Origin: CAVTWH01 sp963850915
GTDB lineage: Bacteria > Actinomycetota > Actinomycetes > Mycobacteriales > Micromonosporaceae
Direction: 5' to 3'
Length of the DNA stretch: 64,000 nucleotides
NCBI GenBank assembly: GCA_963850915.1
Contig: CAWKND010000006.1
Span: 577,397 to 641,396, forward strand
The notes under the pieces are model-generated. The model saw only the letters and a list, made by a program, of their open reading frames with translations, searched no databases and had not been told where the DNA came from. Positions 17,176 through 25,468 of the stretch are shown in pieces. The position numbers and the translations under genes were made by a program. How positions within the stretch are numbered: position 1 is the first letter of the stretch; every line of letters begins with the position of its first letter.

Positions 17176-17624
17176 ATGACTGACCTCAGCGGCAAGCCAG
17201 CTCTGATGACGGGCTCGACGAGCGGAACCGGCACGGCCACGGCCATCGCCTTGGCCGACCGGGGCGCTCACGTACTAACCGTCGGACGCGACGAACGGCG
17301 CGCCAAAGATGTCGTTGCCGAGAATGAAGGCAACGGCGGCAGCGCGACGTTCCGGCTCACCACGTTGAAGGACCTGGCATCGGCTCGGGACCTGGTCGAA
17401 CGGGCCACTGAAGCCAGCGACGGCCACGTCGACATCCTCGTCAACAACGCCGGCGTGGCCGACATGGGACCAAGCAACGCGGCCACCGAGGAACAGCTCG
17501 AAGGGACCTTTGCGTAGCTGAGCCCGAGGAACTGGCTGCGGCGATCGTCTTTCTGGCCAGTGAGGATGCCAGCTTCGTCCACGGCGTCACCCTTGCCGTC
17601 GATGGAGGCCGAGCTGCGATCTGA
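17176..17624 (+). pseudogene. Short-chain dehydrogenase remnant with internal deletion
   Basis: The N-terminal 113 codons form a normal SDR start (MTGSTSGTGTATAIALADRG for the cofactor loop, VNNAGVADMG for the NNAG motif), but the frame stops at 17517. The next frame, 17517-17624, encodes a typical SDR C-terminus (PEELAAAIVFLASEDASFVH and GVTLAVDGG). About 100 residues that should hold the catalytic Ser-Tyr-Lys are missing, so this is a deletion product, not a simple frameshift. A TTGACA -35 box (17105-17110) lies in the divergent promoter region. The gene cannot make an active enzyme. Confidence 0.85.
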
Positions 17625-17678
17625 CGTGCGTCGCAGGTGGTGCTCTGACATGCAGGACCTATCCGACAGGAGAAACGT

Positions 17679-18572
17679 ATGAGCAAGTTCGACGCCCGGT
17701 TCGCCGGAAGGCTCGACGGTCAGACCGTCTTGGTCACCGGCGCCAAGGGCGGTATCGGCCATGAGACAGCCCAAGGCATTGGGAACAGTGGGGCGACTGT
17801 GCTGGTGCACGCCCGCGGTGCCGACCAGGCCCGACACGCTGTCGACCTGCTGGTCGCCAACGGCAACGGCAAGGGCCAGTATCTGGCTGTAGCCGGAGAC
17901 CTCGGCTCATTAGCCGGTGTTCGGGAACTGGTCGACACTGTGCACGAGGCCGCGCCGAAGGGACTCAACGGGCTGGTAAACAACGCGGGCGCGGCGTTCT
18001 CCAGCAAGGTGCTGTCACCCGACGGGTACGAGCGGACCATCGCCATCAATCACGTCGCGCTGGCGGCACTGACCGACGGGCTGCTCGACCTGCTCCGCGA
18101 GGGCGCTGATGATTTCGCCGCGTCCTCGCGGGTGGTCAACATGACCGCTCTGGTCGAGTCGCGGGGCAAGCCGATCACCGACTGGAGCTGCCCGGGTAAG
18201 TACAAGCAGATCCAGGCCTACGCCGACGCCAAACTGCTGGCCCTGATGTACACCTACGCCCAAGCTCGCCGCCATAAGGGCGAGGGCCTGACGTTCAACG
18301 CAGTCAGCCCGGGCGCGGTCAAAACCACTCTCGGCAGCAAGGCCGGAGGGCCGTTCAAATTGATTGAGGCGTTGACCAATCCGTTCGTCGGGCCTCCGGA
18401 GAAGGGGTCACGCGGCTGTGTGCGGCTGATGGCCGATCCGGCGCTCGCGACTGCGACCGGGGGCTACTACAGCTCCGCGAAGTTGAAGAAGTCATCCAAG
18501 CAGTCGCGTGACGAGGACGCTCAGGAACGGGTGTACGAGCAGACCGAACGCGAACTGCACACACGCAAGTGA
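17679..18572 (+). CDS. Short-chain dehydrogenase/reductase
   Basis: 297 residues. Rossmann cofactor motif TGAKGGIG (20-27), NNAGAAF, and catalytic YADAK (Tyr181, Lys185). The usual catalytic Ser position falls in VVNMTALVES, where Thr or Ser may serve. Closest in layout to the retinol dehydrogenase/protochlorophyllide-reductase-like SDRs, with 'AVSPGAVKTTL' after the active site. The C-terminus is Lys/Glu-rich. ATG follows GACAGGAG. It is downstream of the broken SDR in the same orientation, so both were probably under the divergent TetR regulator. Substrate unknown. Confidence 0.88.
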   Translation: MSKFDARFAGRLDGQTVLVTGAKGGIGHETAQGIGNSGATVLVHARGADQARHAVDLLVANGNGKGQYLAVAGDLGSLAGVRELVDTVHEAAPKGLNGLVNNAGAAFSSKVLSPDGYERTIAINHVALAALTDGLLDLLREGADDFAASSRVVNMTALVESRGKPITDWSCPGKYKQIQAYADAKLLALMYTYAQARRHKGEGLTFNAVSPGAVKTTLGSKAGGPFKLIEALTNPFVGPPEKGSRGCVRLMADPALATATGGYYSSAKLKKSSKQSRDEDAQERVYEQTERELHTRK

Positions 18573-18576
18573 GGCG

Positions 18577-18615
18577 TTGCCGCACCGGCAATCGCCAGGA
18601 CCGCCGGTGCGGCAA
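18577..18615 (+). terminator. Perfect 13-bp stem hairpin after the SDR gene
   Basis: TTGCCGCACCGGC (18577-18589) pairs exactly with GCCGGTGCGGCAA (18603-18615) across a 13-nt loop, 4 bp after the SDR stop codon. No U-tract follows, as is common for actinobacterial terminators. Confidence 0.75.
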
Positions 18616-19022
18616 TCGGCGCGCCTTCACCCACTCGAAAGCCAACGCCAGGGCATGTCTTCCTGCACCCGGCGAACGCATACTCGTCACCCCGTAGATC
18701 GCGTCCAATCAGGCTCTGTCGGGGCCGTTCGCCGTTGTCGGTAGGAGCGCGTGGGTTGCGCGCATGAGCTGCTCTCGTGAGGCGCCCCGCCAGCACCTGC
18801 GGAGGTGCCCGAGGGGGAGCAAGGTACCCGTAGAAGCGTTGCTGCACAACGGTTCTGAGGCCCGCACCGTACCGCCCCCGAGCGCCGGTACGCTGTGCTG
18901 CCGGCGCCGACGGCGCACGTGCCACAAAGCTGACACGTGCCCCAGGTAAACCGGAACGGAGGGTTGCGCGTCAACCCGGCGTGACACCCAGACTGATGTC
19001 CCAGGCGTGGGACGGAGGCACC
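18616..19022. other. Gene-free region before the sigma factor
   Basis: About 400 bp with no convincing gene. A short minus-strand frame (18709-18987) has no start site or recognisable domain. A GGGTTG-CGCGT-CAACCC palindrome at about 18962-18978 and the GGAACGGAGG word before it lie upstream of the ECF sigma gene and could belong to its promoter. The middle part looks like degraded coding sequence but cannot be assigned. Confidence 0.4.
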
Positions 19023-19544
19023 GTGACGGATTCGCGGGAGCACCGGTGGACCGCCGATGAGGCGGTCACCTACCTGTTCGGCGCGCACTACCGTCCGCTG
19101 GTACGCCTGGCCGTGCTGCTGCTGGCCGACCAGGGCGCCGCCGAAGAGGTGGTGCAGGACGCGTACGTGCGGCTGCACCAGAGCTGGCGGCGACTGCGGG
19201 AGCCGGACAAGGCACTCGCGTACCTGCGTACCAGCGTCGTCAACGCGGCCCGATCAGCGCTGCGCCGCCGCGGCGTCGCGGAGCGTTACCTGGACCGGGC
19301 CGTACCGTTGCCGGACGCGCCGAGCGCCGAAGCCGGTGCGTTGGGGGTGCTGGAGCAGGAGCGGATGATCGCCGCCCTGGCCCAGTTGCCCGGCCGGCAG
19401 CGCGAAGCGCTGGTGCTGCGCTACTACGCCGACCTCTCCGAGGCGGAGATCGCCGAGGTGATGGGGGTCAGTCGGGGTGCCGTGAAGAGCCACACCGCGC
19501 GGGGCGTTGCCGCCCTGCGTCAGAGCCTGGAGCGCGTGTCATGA
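19023..19544 (+). CDS. ECF sigma factor, SigE-like family
   Basis: 173 residues with sigma region 2 (FGAHYRPLVRLAVLLLADQG, then EEVVQDAYVRLHQSWRR) and region 4 (LAQLPGRQREALVLRYYADL, then SEAEIAEVMGVSRGAVKSHT). It directs RNA polymerase to a small regulon, probably after a cell-envelope signal. The GTG at 19023 has GGAGG 4 nt upstream; the longer ATG start at 18981 is rejected. Its stop codon overlaps the start of the next membrane-protein gene (ATGA), so the two are translated together and the partner may be its controller. Confidence 0.92.
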   Translation: MTDSREHRWTADEAVTYLFGAHYRPLVRLAVLLLADQGAAEEVVQDAYVRLHQSWRRLREPDKALAYLRTSVVNAARSALRRRGVAERYLDRAVPLPDAPSAEAGALGVLEQERMIAALAQLPGRQREALVLRYYADLSEAEIAEVMGVSRGAVKSHTARGVAALRQSLERVS

Positions 19545-20563
19545 CCGAGGAGTTGCTGCGGCAGGCGATGCAGGCCCGAGCTGAGCGCGTGGAGGTCGAC
19601 CCGGACGCCCTACCGGCGATCCGCCGGGAGATCGCCCGGCGCCGGGCGCGGCGGTGGTTACCGTTCCCCACCGGACTCCGAGGAGGAGCCATGTTCGGTC
19701 TGAGCACGGCCACAATTGCCGCTGCGGCCGCCGTCACGGTCGCGGTTTTCGCTGGTACCAGCCAGTGCGCCCCGCCTGTCGCCCCCACTCCCGCCCCGCC
19801 CGGCGCGTCGACCGGCCCGTCCGGTACGCCCAGTGCGACGGCGCCGACCGTGAGCGCCAGCCTGGCGGTCTACTACATCGGCCACAACAACCGCATCTAC
19901 CGGGAGTTCCACGCGCTGCCCTCGTCGGCCGGTACCGACGCCGACAAGGTACGTACCGCGGTCACCGAGATGCTCGACGGTCGGACCGCCTACGACCCCG
20001 ACTACCACAGCGGCTGGCCGGCGAGCGCCGCCGTGCGCAACGTCAGCATCGCCGGCAAGTCGATCACCGTGGACCTGTCCGGCGCGGCGGTCAACGGCGA
20101 CGATCCGCCGACCGAGACGGCCGCTCTGCAGCAGCTGATCTGGACGGCGACCGCGGTGGTACCCGACTCGACGATGAAGCTGCTGCTCGACGGGGAGCCG
20201 GTCGCCAAGCTGTGGAACCTGCTACCGGCCTCCGGTGACCTGCACCGCGGCAACTGGGTGGACGTGCAGGCGCTGATCCAGGTGATCGACCCGCAGCAGA
20301 ATGCCACCGTCGGACAGACCTTCACGGCGCGCATCGACGGGTCAGCCTTCGAGGCGACCGCGGTGGTGCAGATCAAGGACGCGGGCGGGAACGTCGTCAA
20401 GACCCAGCAGATCCACGTCGGCTCCACGGCCGTACCGAGCCGGGCCACCGCGACCGTTTCGTTCACGCTGGCACCGGGGCGGTACACCATCGAAAGCTTC
20501 GTGTACTCCGCCAACGACAGCAGCGTCCAGCAGCTCGACGATCACCAGTTCACCGTCAGGTAG
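19541..20563 (+). CDS. Membrane-anchored GerMN-Gmad2 domain protein, candidate anti-sigma partner
   Basis: 340 residues. A cytoplasmic N-terminus of about 45 residues (AIRREIARRRARRWLP) precedes one membrane helix (about 52-72). Then come a Pro/Ala/Ser linker, a GerMN domain (about 108-225; AVYYIGHNNRIYREFH, VRTAVTEMLDG, ITVDLSGAAVNG) and a C-terminal Gmad2 immunoglobulin-like domain (about 245-340; VIDPQQNATVGQTF to FTLAPGRYTIESF). GerMN/Gmad2 pairs occur in spore-germination and envelope proteins. Gene overlap with the ECF sigma factor and the inside-helix-outside topology suggest it senses the envelope and restrains the sigma factor, but no ZAS motif is visible. Confidence 0.85.
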   Translation: MTEELLRQAMQARAERVEVDPDALPAIRREIARRRARRWLPFPTGLRGGAMFGLSTATIAAAAAVTVAVFAGTSQCAPPVAPTPAPPGASTGPSGTPSATAPTVSASLAVYYIGHNNRIYREFHALPSSAGTDADKVRTAVTEMLDGRTAYDPDYHSGWPASAAVRNVSIAGKSITVDLSGAAVNGDDPPTETAALQQLIWTATAVVPDSTMKLLLDGEPVAKLWNLLPASGDLHRGNWVDVQALIQVIDPQQNATVGQTFTARIDGSAFEATAVVQIKDAGGNVVKTQQIHVGSTAVPSRATATVSFTLAPGRYTIESFVYSANDSSVQQLDDHQFTVR

Positions 20564-20585
20564 CCGGCCACCGCGGAGCCCGCGG

Positions 20586-20882
20586 TCAGCCGGTGACCGG
20601 CTGGCCCAGGGCCCGTTGCTCGACGTCGGTGGGCAGCGACTCTCCTCGGGGCCTTACGGGGATGCCGCAGAGCAGGAGACCCGGGCGGCGGCCGCCCAAA
20701 CAATCGCCGCCGCCCGGGCCCTGTGTCGGCTGTCGGGCAGCCCCCCGCCCGAGATACAGCCGAGCCTGTGTCCGGTCTGGACTACTCCGACCGGGAATCT
20801 GTCCGGCCCAGAAGAAGTCCAGCTTCTGGGCCGAGTAGCTGACCAGGTGGTCCTTGGTCTGCTGGTAATGGTCGAGCATCAT
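20586..20882 (-). CDS. Small hypothetical protein (uncertain)
   Basis: A possible 98-residue protein starting MMLDHYQQTKDHLVSYSAQK with GGAG about 9 nt upstream. The first 30 residues look protein-like, but the remainder is Gly/Arg/Pro-rich and runs through the strong hairpin at 20680-20718, which would be odd inside a gene. A shorter or frameshifted product is possible. Placed 41 bp after the GAF regulator gene on the same strand, it could be the tail of that operon. Confidence 0.35.
   Translation of the reverse strand: MMLDHYQQTKDHLVSYSAQKLDFFWAGQIPGRSSPDRTQARLYLGRGAARQPTQGPGGGDCLGGRRPGLLLCGIPVRPRGESLPTDVEQRALGQPVTG
20680..20718. terminator. Strong 12-bp stem hairpin between convergent genes
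   Basis: CCCGGGCGGCGG (20680-20691) pairs perfectly with CCGCCGCCCGGG (20707-20718) around a 15-nt loop. It lies between the plus-strand GerMN gene (ends 20563) and the minus-strand regulator, so it may terminate transcription from both sides. No U-tract. Confidence 0.65.
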
Positions 20883-20923
20883 CCGTGGTTCTCCGGCCGC
20901 CGTTGGCTGGCCCGCTGGGCACG

Positions 20924-22267
20924 CTAGTGCGCCGGACGTTGCGCCGACGTTGCGCGCGCTGCCCTGGCCCGCGATCCCAGGGGTACCGGTCGGGGGCTGG
21001 CGTACTCCATGGTCAGCTCGCCGATCCGTTGCACGACAAGGGTTCTGCGCAGCGAACTGGCGGAGAGTAGCGGGAGCAGCGCCTCCCACATGTTCAGGTC
21101 CTCGGCCCCCCACGGGCTGGCTGTCCACTGCTCGAGCAGGAGCGCGTCGGCACTTGCCAGCACGCTGGCGCGCAGGTCACTGTCGAGCCGTCGACGCAGC
21201 CGGACAATGGCGGGCGCCTCCGACTGGGGGAGCAGCGGCCCCCGGTACGCGGCCAGCGCCTCCCGTACCGCGCCCTGGTCCAGCAGCCGCCGCACGGTAC
21301 CGGCGTCGGTGCGTACCGGCAGGCGCAGCCGGTACGGCCGGGAGTCCAGCAGCTCCGGCCCGAGTACCCGGCGCAGCCGGGACAGCTCGGCCCGCAGCGT
21401 CACCGGGTTCAGCTCGTCTCCGTGCAGCTCCAGCCCCAACTGGTCGCCGGTGAGCCCGGCCGGCCGTCCAGCCAGGATCATCACGATCTCGCTGTGCCGC
21501 CGGGACAGCACCAGCGGGCGGCCGGCGACGGTGAGTACCGCCTCGTCGCGGCCCAGCCCGGCAAGTGACGCCCCGGTTGCCGGCTCGACCTCCCAGCCGG
21601 CCAGTACGGTGGCGAGCAAGCCCTCCGCCGCTCGTGCGGTGGCCTGAACGAGCGCCAGACTGTGCGGGTTGGCCAGGTGGTCGCCGCCGGTGATGTCGAT
21701 GGCGCCGAGCAGCGCACCCGAGCGGGGATCGTGGATCGGGGCGGCGGCGCAGGTCCACGGCTGTACGCTCCGGCTGTAGTGCTCGGCCGCGAAGATCTGT
21801 ACCGCGTGGTCGACGGCGAGCGCGGTGCCGGGGGCGTTGGTACCCGCGTGCCCCTCATCCCACTGCGCCCCGGCCAGGAAGTTCATCCGCTCCGCCTGCC
21901 GACGGATCTCGGTGTGCCCCTCCACCCACAGCAGCCGCCCGTGCTGGTCGCAGACGGCCATCAGGTGCTCGCCGTCCTGCGCGATGCCGCCGAGCAGCTC
22001 CCGGAACAGCGGCATGACCAGCGCCAGCGGGTGGCTGCGCCGGTACTCCTCCAGCTCGGCGTCGGCGATGTCGATCGGGGCGGTCCCGTCGGGGTCGACC
22101 CGGGCCCGGGCGGAGCGTTCCCAGGACTCGGTGACCACCGGCCGGAGGGTGTCCAGCCCGATCGGGTCCGGTCCGGCGCCGACGAACTCGGCGTGCGCGC
22201 GGCGCAAAGTATGGATGCGTTCGGCGGGATCCGCGCCGATCTCCAGGGCGAGCCACGGGTTGGGCAA
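20924..22267 (-). CDS. GAF-domain transcriptional regulator with C-terminal winged helix
   Basis: 447 residues. A conserved N-terminal region (RPVVTESWERSARARVDP) and GAF domain (about 85-225; QDGEHLMAVCDQHGRLLWVE, AGTNAPGTALA, GALLGAIDITGG) resemble AcoR-type activators, but the sigma-54 AAA domain is absent. Instead a winged-helix DNA-binding region follows (about 255-330; LSRRHSEIVMILAGRPAGLT, then LRAELSRLRRVLG). In actinobacteria such proteins commonly sit beside alcohol or aldehyde dehydrogenases; none is here. The TTG start at 22267 has GGAAGGA upstream; the frame extends to 22450 without domain content. Confidence 0.85.
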   Translation of the reverse strand: MPNPWLALEIGADPAERIHTLRRAHAEFVGAGPDPIGLDTLRPVVTESWERSARARVDPDGTAPIDIADAELEEYRRSHPLALVMPLFRELLGGIAQDGEHLMAVCDQHGRLLWVEGHTEIRRQAERMNFLAGAQWDEGHAGTNAPGTALAVDHAVQIFAAEHYSRSVQPWTCAAAPIHDPRSGALLGAIDITGGDHLANPHSLALVQATARAAEGLLATVLAGWEVEPATGASLAGLGRDEAVLTVAGRPLVLSRRHSEIVMILAGRPAGLTGDQLGLELHGDELNPVTLRAELSRLRRVLGPELLDSRPYRLRLPVRTDAGTVRRLLDQGAVREALAAYRGPLLPQSEAPAIVRLRRRLDSDLRASVLASADALLLEQWTASPWGAEDLNMWEALLPLLSASSLRRTLVVQRIGELTMEYASPRPVPLGSRARAARATSAQRPAH

Positions 22268-22457
22268 GGGCGTTCCTTCCCGCAGAGGGGTCGATCCCGC
22301 TCCACCTCGCCAGCGTCGTGGAGGACGTCGGGTCAGCGGGGAACGGGCGGGACCGGTATGCGCCCATCGTGCCGCGCCGGCCCGGTACCGGCAACAACCC
22401 GACCGGCCAATGTCGCCCGCCGCTGGCCGTCCTGTGTCCGTACTGGACAAACGCGGG

Positions 22458-23597
22458 TCAGCGCGGTGGGTGCCAGTGCACCAGCAGCGCGCCCGCGTCG
22501 TCCTGCAGCCGGTCGTGCTGGTGGGCCAGGATCGCGTGGATCAGTTTGCGCAGCGTCTCGGCGACCGACACCTCGTCGACCAGGGCCCGGCCGACGAAGT
22601 CGACCAGCCTGGGCTGGCCGAAGAACGAGCCGTCGGAGTCGCGCGCCTCGACGACACCGTCGGTGTAGCTGAGGATCCGGTCGCCGGGCTGCAGCGCCTC
22701 GGAAAGCACCCGGGCCGGCTTGTCGGCGATGCCGAGCGGCATCGCGGTCGGGCTGGTCAACGTCCTGACGAGGCTCCCGTCGCGCAGCAGCAGCGGCGCC
22801 GGGTGGCCGGCCGCGAGGTAGCGCAGTTCACCGGTACGGGTGTCCAGCTCGGCGAGGAAGGCGGTCACGAAGGCATCCGGGTGGGTACGCCGCAGCGCCG
22901 CGTCCACCGTCTCGTAGGTGTCCAGCAGCCCGAGGCCGGTACGCCGCGCGTTGCGGTACCCGTTGACCGCCACCGTGGCCTGCAGGCTCGCCGGCAGCCC
23001 GTGCCCCATCGCGTCGAAGATCGCCCACTGGGCCAGCCCGTCGTTCACCGCGTAGTCGAAGGCGTCGCCACCCACCTGGTAACAGGGCTCCAGGATGCCC
23101 GAGACGGTCAGCGCCGGCGTCTGTACGGTCACCGGCGGCAGCAGGCTCCAAACCACCTCGGCGGCCAGCTCCATCGGCTGGCGTCGCTTGGTGCGCTCGA
23201 TCAGGTCGCCGTACCCCTGCCGGCTGGTGATCAGCAGCGCCACCACGTCGGCCAGCCGCTGCCCGGCGACCGGGTCGGGGGCGCCGCCGATGACGCCGAG
23301 TACCCCGATCCGGCGGGCGCCGTCGGAGAGCGGGATCCAGCAGCGGTGCTCGTTCGGGCTGTGCTGTACCTGTCCGGTGGCGTAGCAGCGGCCGCCGACC
23401 GTGGCGTCCACCCGCAGTTCGGAGTGCTTGGGCCCCGTCGTACCGGGCAGGGGGATCAGCCGGGTACGCGAGTAGTCGACCAGGTACACGGCGGCGTCGG
23501 TCGCTCGTAGCAGGGGCGCTGCCGCCCGTACCAGATCGGCAAGGTCATCGGCGCTCGCCCCCTGCGACCGGGCCAGGAACTCCTCGATGCTGCGCAT
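22458..23597 (-). CDS. GAF-SpoIIE (PP2C-type) serine phosphatase
   Basis: 379 residues. An N-terminal GAF-like sensor (about 15-125) is followed by a SpoIIE/PP2C phosphatase domain (about 165-375) with its metal-binding motifs: VGGDAFDY, DAMGHG, AAGHPAP, YTDGVVEARD and QDDAGALLV. Such enzymes dephosphorylate anti-sigma-factor antagonists and so free stress sigma factors; no antagonist gene is adjacent. ATG at 23597 follows GGAGGAGG. The regulator gene downstream begins 190 bp later on the same strand. Confidence 0.9.
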   Translation of the reverse strand: MRSIEEFLARSQGASADDLADLVRAAAPLLRATDAAVYLVDYSRTRLIPLPGTTGPKHSELRVDATVGGRCYATGQVQHSPNEHRCWIPLSDGARRIGVLGVIGGAPDPVAGQRLADVVALLITSRQGYGDLIERTKRRQPMELAAEVVWSLLPPVTVQTPALTVSGILEPCYQVGGDAFDYAVNDGLAQWAIFDAMGHGLPASLQATVAVNGYRNARRTGLGLLDTYETVDAALRRTHPDAFVTAFLAELDTRTGELRYLAAGHPAPLLLRDGSLVRTLTSPTAMPLGIADKPARVLSEALQPGDRILSYTDGVVEARDSDGSFFGQPRLVDFVGRALVDEVSVAETLRKLIHAILAHQHDRLQDDAGALLVHWHPPR

Positions 23598-23736
23598 GCC
23601 GCCTCCTCCGCCGAAACTCGAAGCGCTCCGACCAAACCTCTATACCCACATTGCCGGGTCCCGAATGTCGGCCGGCGTCCCACCATATGCCGGGTCGACC
23701 GGCCGGGCGCGGCGTGCACGGCGAGGGTTTGCCACA

Positions 23737-24009
23737 ATGGCCGGCGTGAAGACGTTCGACGAGCTGTACGCCGAGCTGCGGGAGAAGGCCGAGCGCGGTG
23801 CCGAGGACTCCGGCACGGTGGCCGCGCTGCGCCGCGGGGTGCACTCGATCGGCAAGAAGGTCGTCGAAGAGGCCGCCGAGTCGTGGATGGCCGCCGAGCA
23901 CGAGGGGCCGGAGCGCGCCGCGGAGGAGATCTCCCAGCTGCTGTACCAGGCCCAGGTGCTGATGCTCGCGCTCGATCTGAAGCTGGAGGACGTGTACCGA
24001 CATCTGTGA
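23737..24009 (+). CDS. hisE: Phosphoribosyl-ATP pyrophosphatase
   Basis: 90 residues, the full size of HisE. It hydrolyses phosphoribosyl-ATP to phosphoribosyl-AMP, the second step of histidine synthesis. The MazG-like helical motifs are intact: KTFDELYAELREKAERG, GKKVVEEAAESWMAAEHEG and EEISQLLYQAQVLM with the metal-binding Glu residues. The ATG at 23737 has a GAGGG site upstream; GTG at 23746 would give the shorter MKTFDEL form. hisG follows after 54 bp. Confidence 0.95.
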   Translation: MAGVKTFDELYAELREKAERGAEDSGTVAALRRGVHSIGKKVVEEAAESWMAAEHEGPERAAEEISQLLYQAQVLMLALDLKLEDVYRHL

Positions 24010-24063
24010 GGCGGTTCGCCCACTCTGTCGTCGTCCACGCCCAGCCCGTGAGGAATTCGAGAA

Positions 24064-24924
24064 ATGCTGCGTATCGCCGTGCCCAACAAGGGCACCCTGT
24101 CCGCCCCCGCCGCCCAGATGCTCCGCGAGGCGGGCTACGCCCAGCGGGTCAACGACCGCGACCTGATCTGCCGGGACACCGGCAACGACGTCGAGTTCTT
24201 CTACCTGCGCCCGCGCGACATCGCCACCTACGTCGGCTCCGGCGACCTCGACCTCGGCATCACCGGCCGGGACCTGCTGCTCGACTCGGCCAGTGAGGCG
24301 CTCGAGCTGCTCGACCTGGGCTTCGCCGGGGCCACCTTCCGGTTCGCGGCCCGCCCCGAGGATCTGCGGGACGTCGCGCAGCTGGACGGCAAGCGGATCG
24401 CCACGTCGTACCCGGGCGTGGTGGCCCGGTACCTGACCGAGCACGAGATCAGCGCCACCGTGGTACGCCTCGACGGCGCGGTGGAGAACGCCGTACGACT
24501 GGGTGTCGCCGACGTGGTGGCCGACGTTGTGGAGACCGGTGCCACGCTCCGCCAGGCCGGCCTGGAGATCATCGGCAAGCCGATCCTGGAGTCCTCGGCG
24601 ATCCTGGTCCGCCGCGGTGCGCAGGACGGGCAGCCGCGCCCCACGGACGCCCCGGTCAACCAGTTGCTGCGCCGCCTGCAGGGGGTACTGGTTGCCCGCC
24701 GGTACGTGATGCTCGCCTACGACGTGCGCGCCGACCTGCTCACCTCGGCCGTCGAGCTGACCCCGGGGATCGAGTCGCCGACCGTCTCGCCGCTGCACCG
24801 GGAGGGCTGGGTGGCGGTACAGGCGATGGTGGCGAGGTCGGAGGTACACCGGATCATGGATGAGCTGTATGAGGTCGGTGCCCGGGCCATCCTGGTAACA
24901 GACATCCACGCCTGCCGGCTTTAG
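24064..24924 (+). CDS. hisG: ATP phosphoribosyltransferase, long form
   Basis: 286 residues. It catalyses the first committed step of histidine synthesis, joining ATP and PRPP. LRIAVPNKGTLSAPAAQMLR and the periplasmic-binding-protein-like catalytic lobes are followed by 'DVVADVVETGATLRQAGLEI' (the PRPP loop, ETGATL) and a C-terminal regulatory domain (about 212-286) that binds histidine for feedback inhibition. The ATG follows GAGGAATTCGAGAA. It is 2 bp from the next gene, so PH-domain proteins are co-transcribed. Confidence 0.96.
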   Translation: MLRIAVPNKGTLSAPAAQMLREAGYAQRVNDRDLICRDTGNDVEFFYLRPRDIATYVGSGDLDLGITGRDLLLDSASEALELLDLGFAGATFRFAARPEDLRDVAQLDGKRIATSYPGVVARYLTEHEISATVVRLDGAVENAVRLGVADVVADVVETGATLRQAGLEIIGKPILESSAILVRRGAQDGQPRPTDAPVNQLLRRLQGVLVARRYVMLAYDVRADLLTSAVELTPGIESPTVSPLHREGWVAVQAMVARSEVHRIMDELYEVGARAILVTDIHACRL

Positions 24925-24925
24925 C

Positions 24926-25468
24926 ATGTCCCGCGTGACTGACATTCCCGGCCCGATCGACCCCACCGAGCCGTCCGGCACGTCCGCGTCGAAACCGCCG
25001 CTGACCAGGAAAGACGGCGTGGTGGTGATCCGGTCGATCCACAACCGGATCTACAACGTTGCCGGCATGGTGGGCGGGGCGGTGATCGCGGCGCTGTTCG
25101 TGGTCTTCGCGCACTCCCTGGTGGTCCGCATCGTGGCCGGGCTGATCGGCCTCGGCCTGCTCGCCTGGGCGGTACGCGGCGCCCGGGTCGGCATCGAGTG
25201 CGAACCCGAGCAGCTGGTCATCCGGGAGATGACCCGCACCCACCGGGTGCCCTGGGACGAGGTACTCGGCGTCACCACCCGCTACGACCCGCGGTTCAAG
25301 ATCCTCGCGCCGGCCGTCATGGTGTACGCCGACGAGGCGCACGGCGGCCGTCGCGGTGGCCGGCTCTCCGCCATGTCGGTGGCGGACAAGAAGCGCCCGC
25401 TCATCGAGGGTCGGGTGCGTACCCTCACCGAGCAGTGGAGGGCGCACGTGGCAGACTCGTCCAGGTGA
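24926..25468 (+). CDS. PH-domain (bPH6-type) membrane protein
   Basis: 180 residues. About 30 disordered N-terminal residues, then two adjacent membrane helices (about 48-66 and 69-88), then a bacterial pleckstrin-homology-like domain (EPEQLVIREMTRTHRVPWDE, 'RVPWDEVLGVT' being the family hallmark). Function unknown; the usual position of this family after hisG in related actinobacteria is conserved. It overlaps the next gene, a second protein of the same kind, by 4 nt. Confidence 0.85.
   Translation: MSRVTDIPGPIDPTEPSGTSASKPPLTRKDGVVVIRSIHNRIYNVAGMVGGAVIAALFVVFAHSLVVRIVAGLIGLGLLAWAVRGARVGIECEPEQLVIREMTRTHRVPWDEVLGVTTRYDPRFKILAPAVMVYADEAHGGRRGGRLSAMSVADKKRPLIEGRVRTLTEQWRAHVADSSR

Noticed and set aside
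18690..18870. Insertion-sequence remnant
   Set aside because: GGCTCTGT-like end and short coding traces were considered, but no terminal inverted repeat pair or transposase motif is present.
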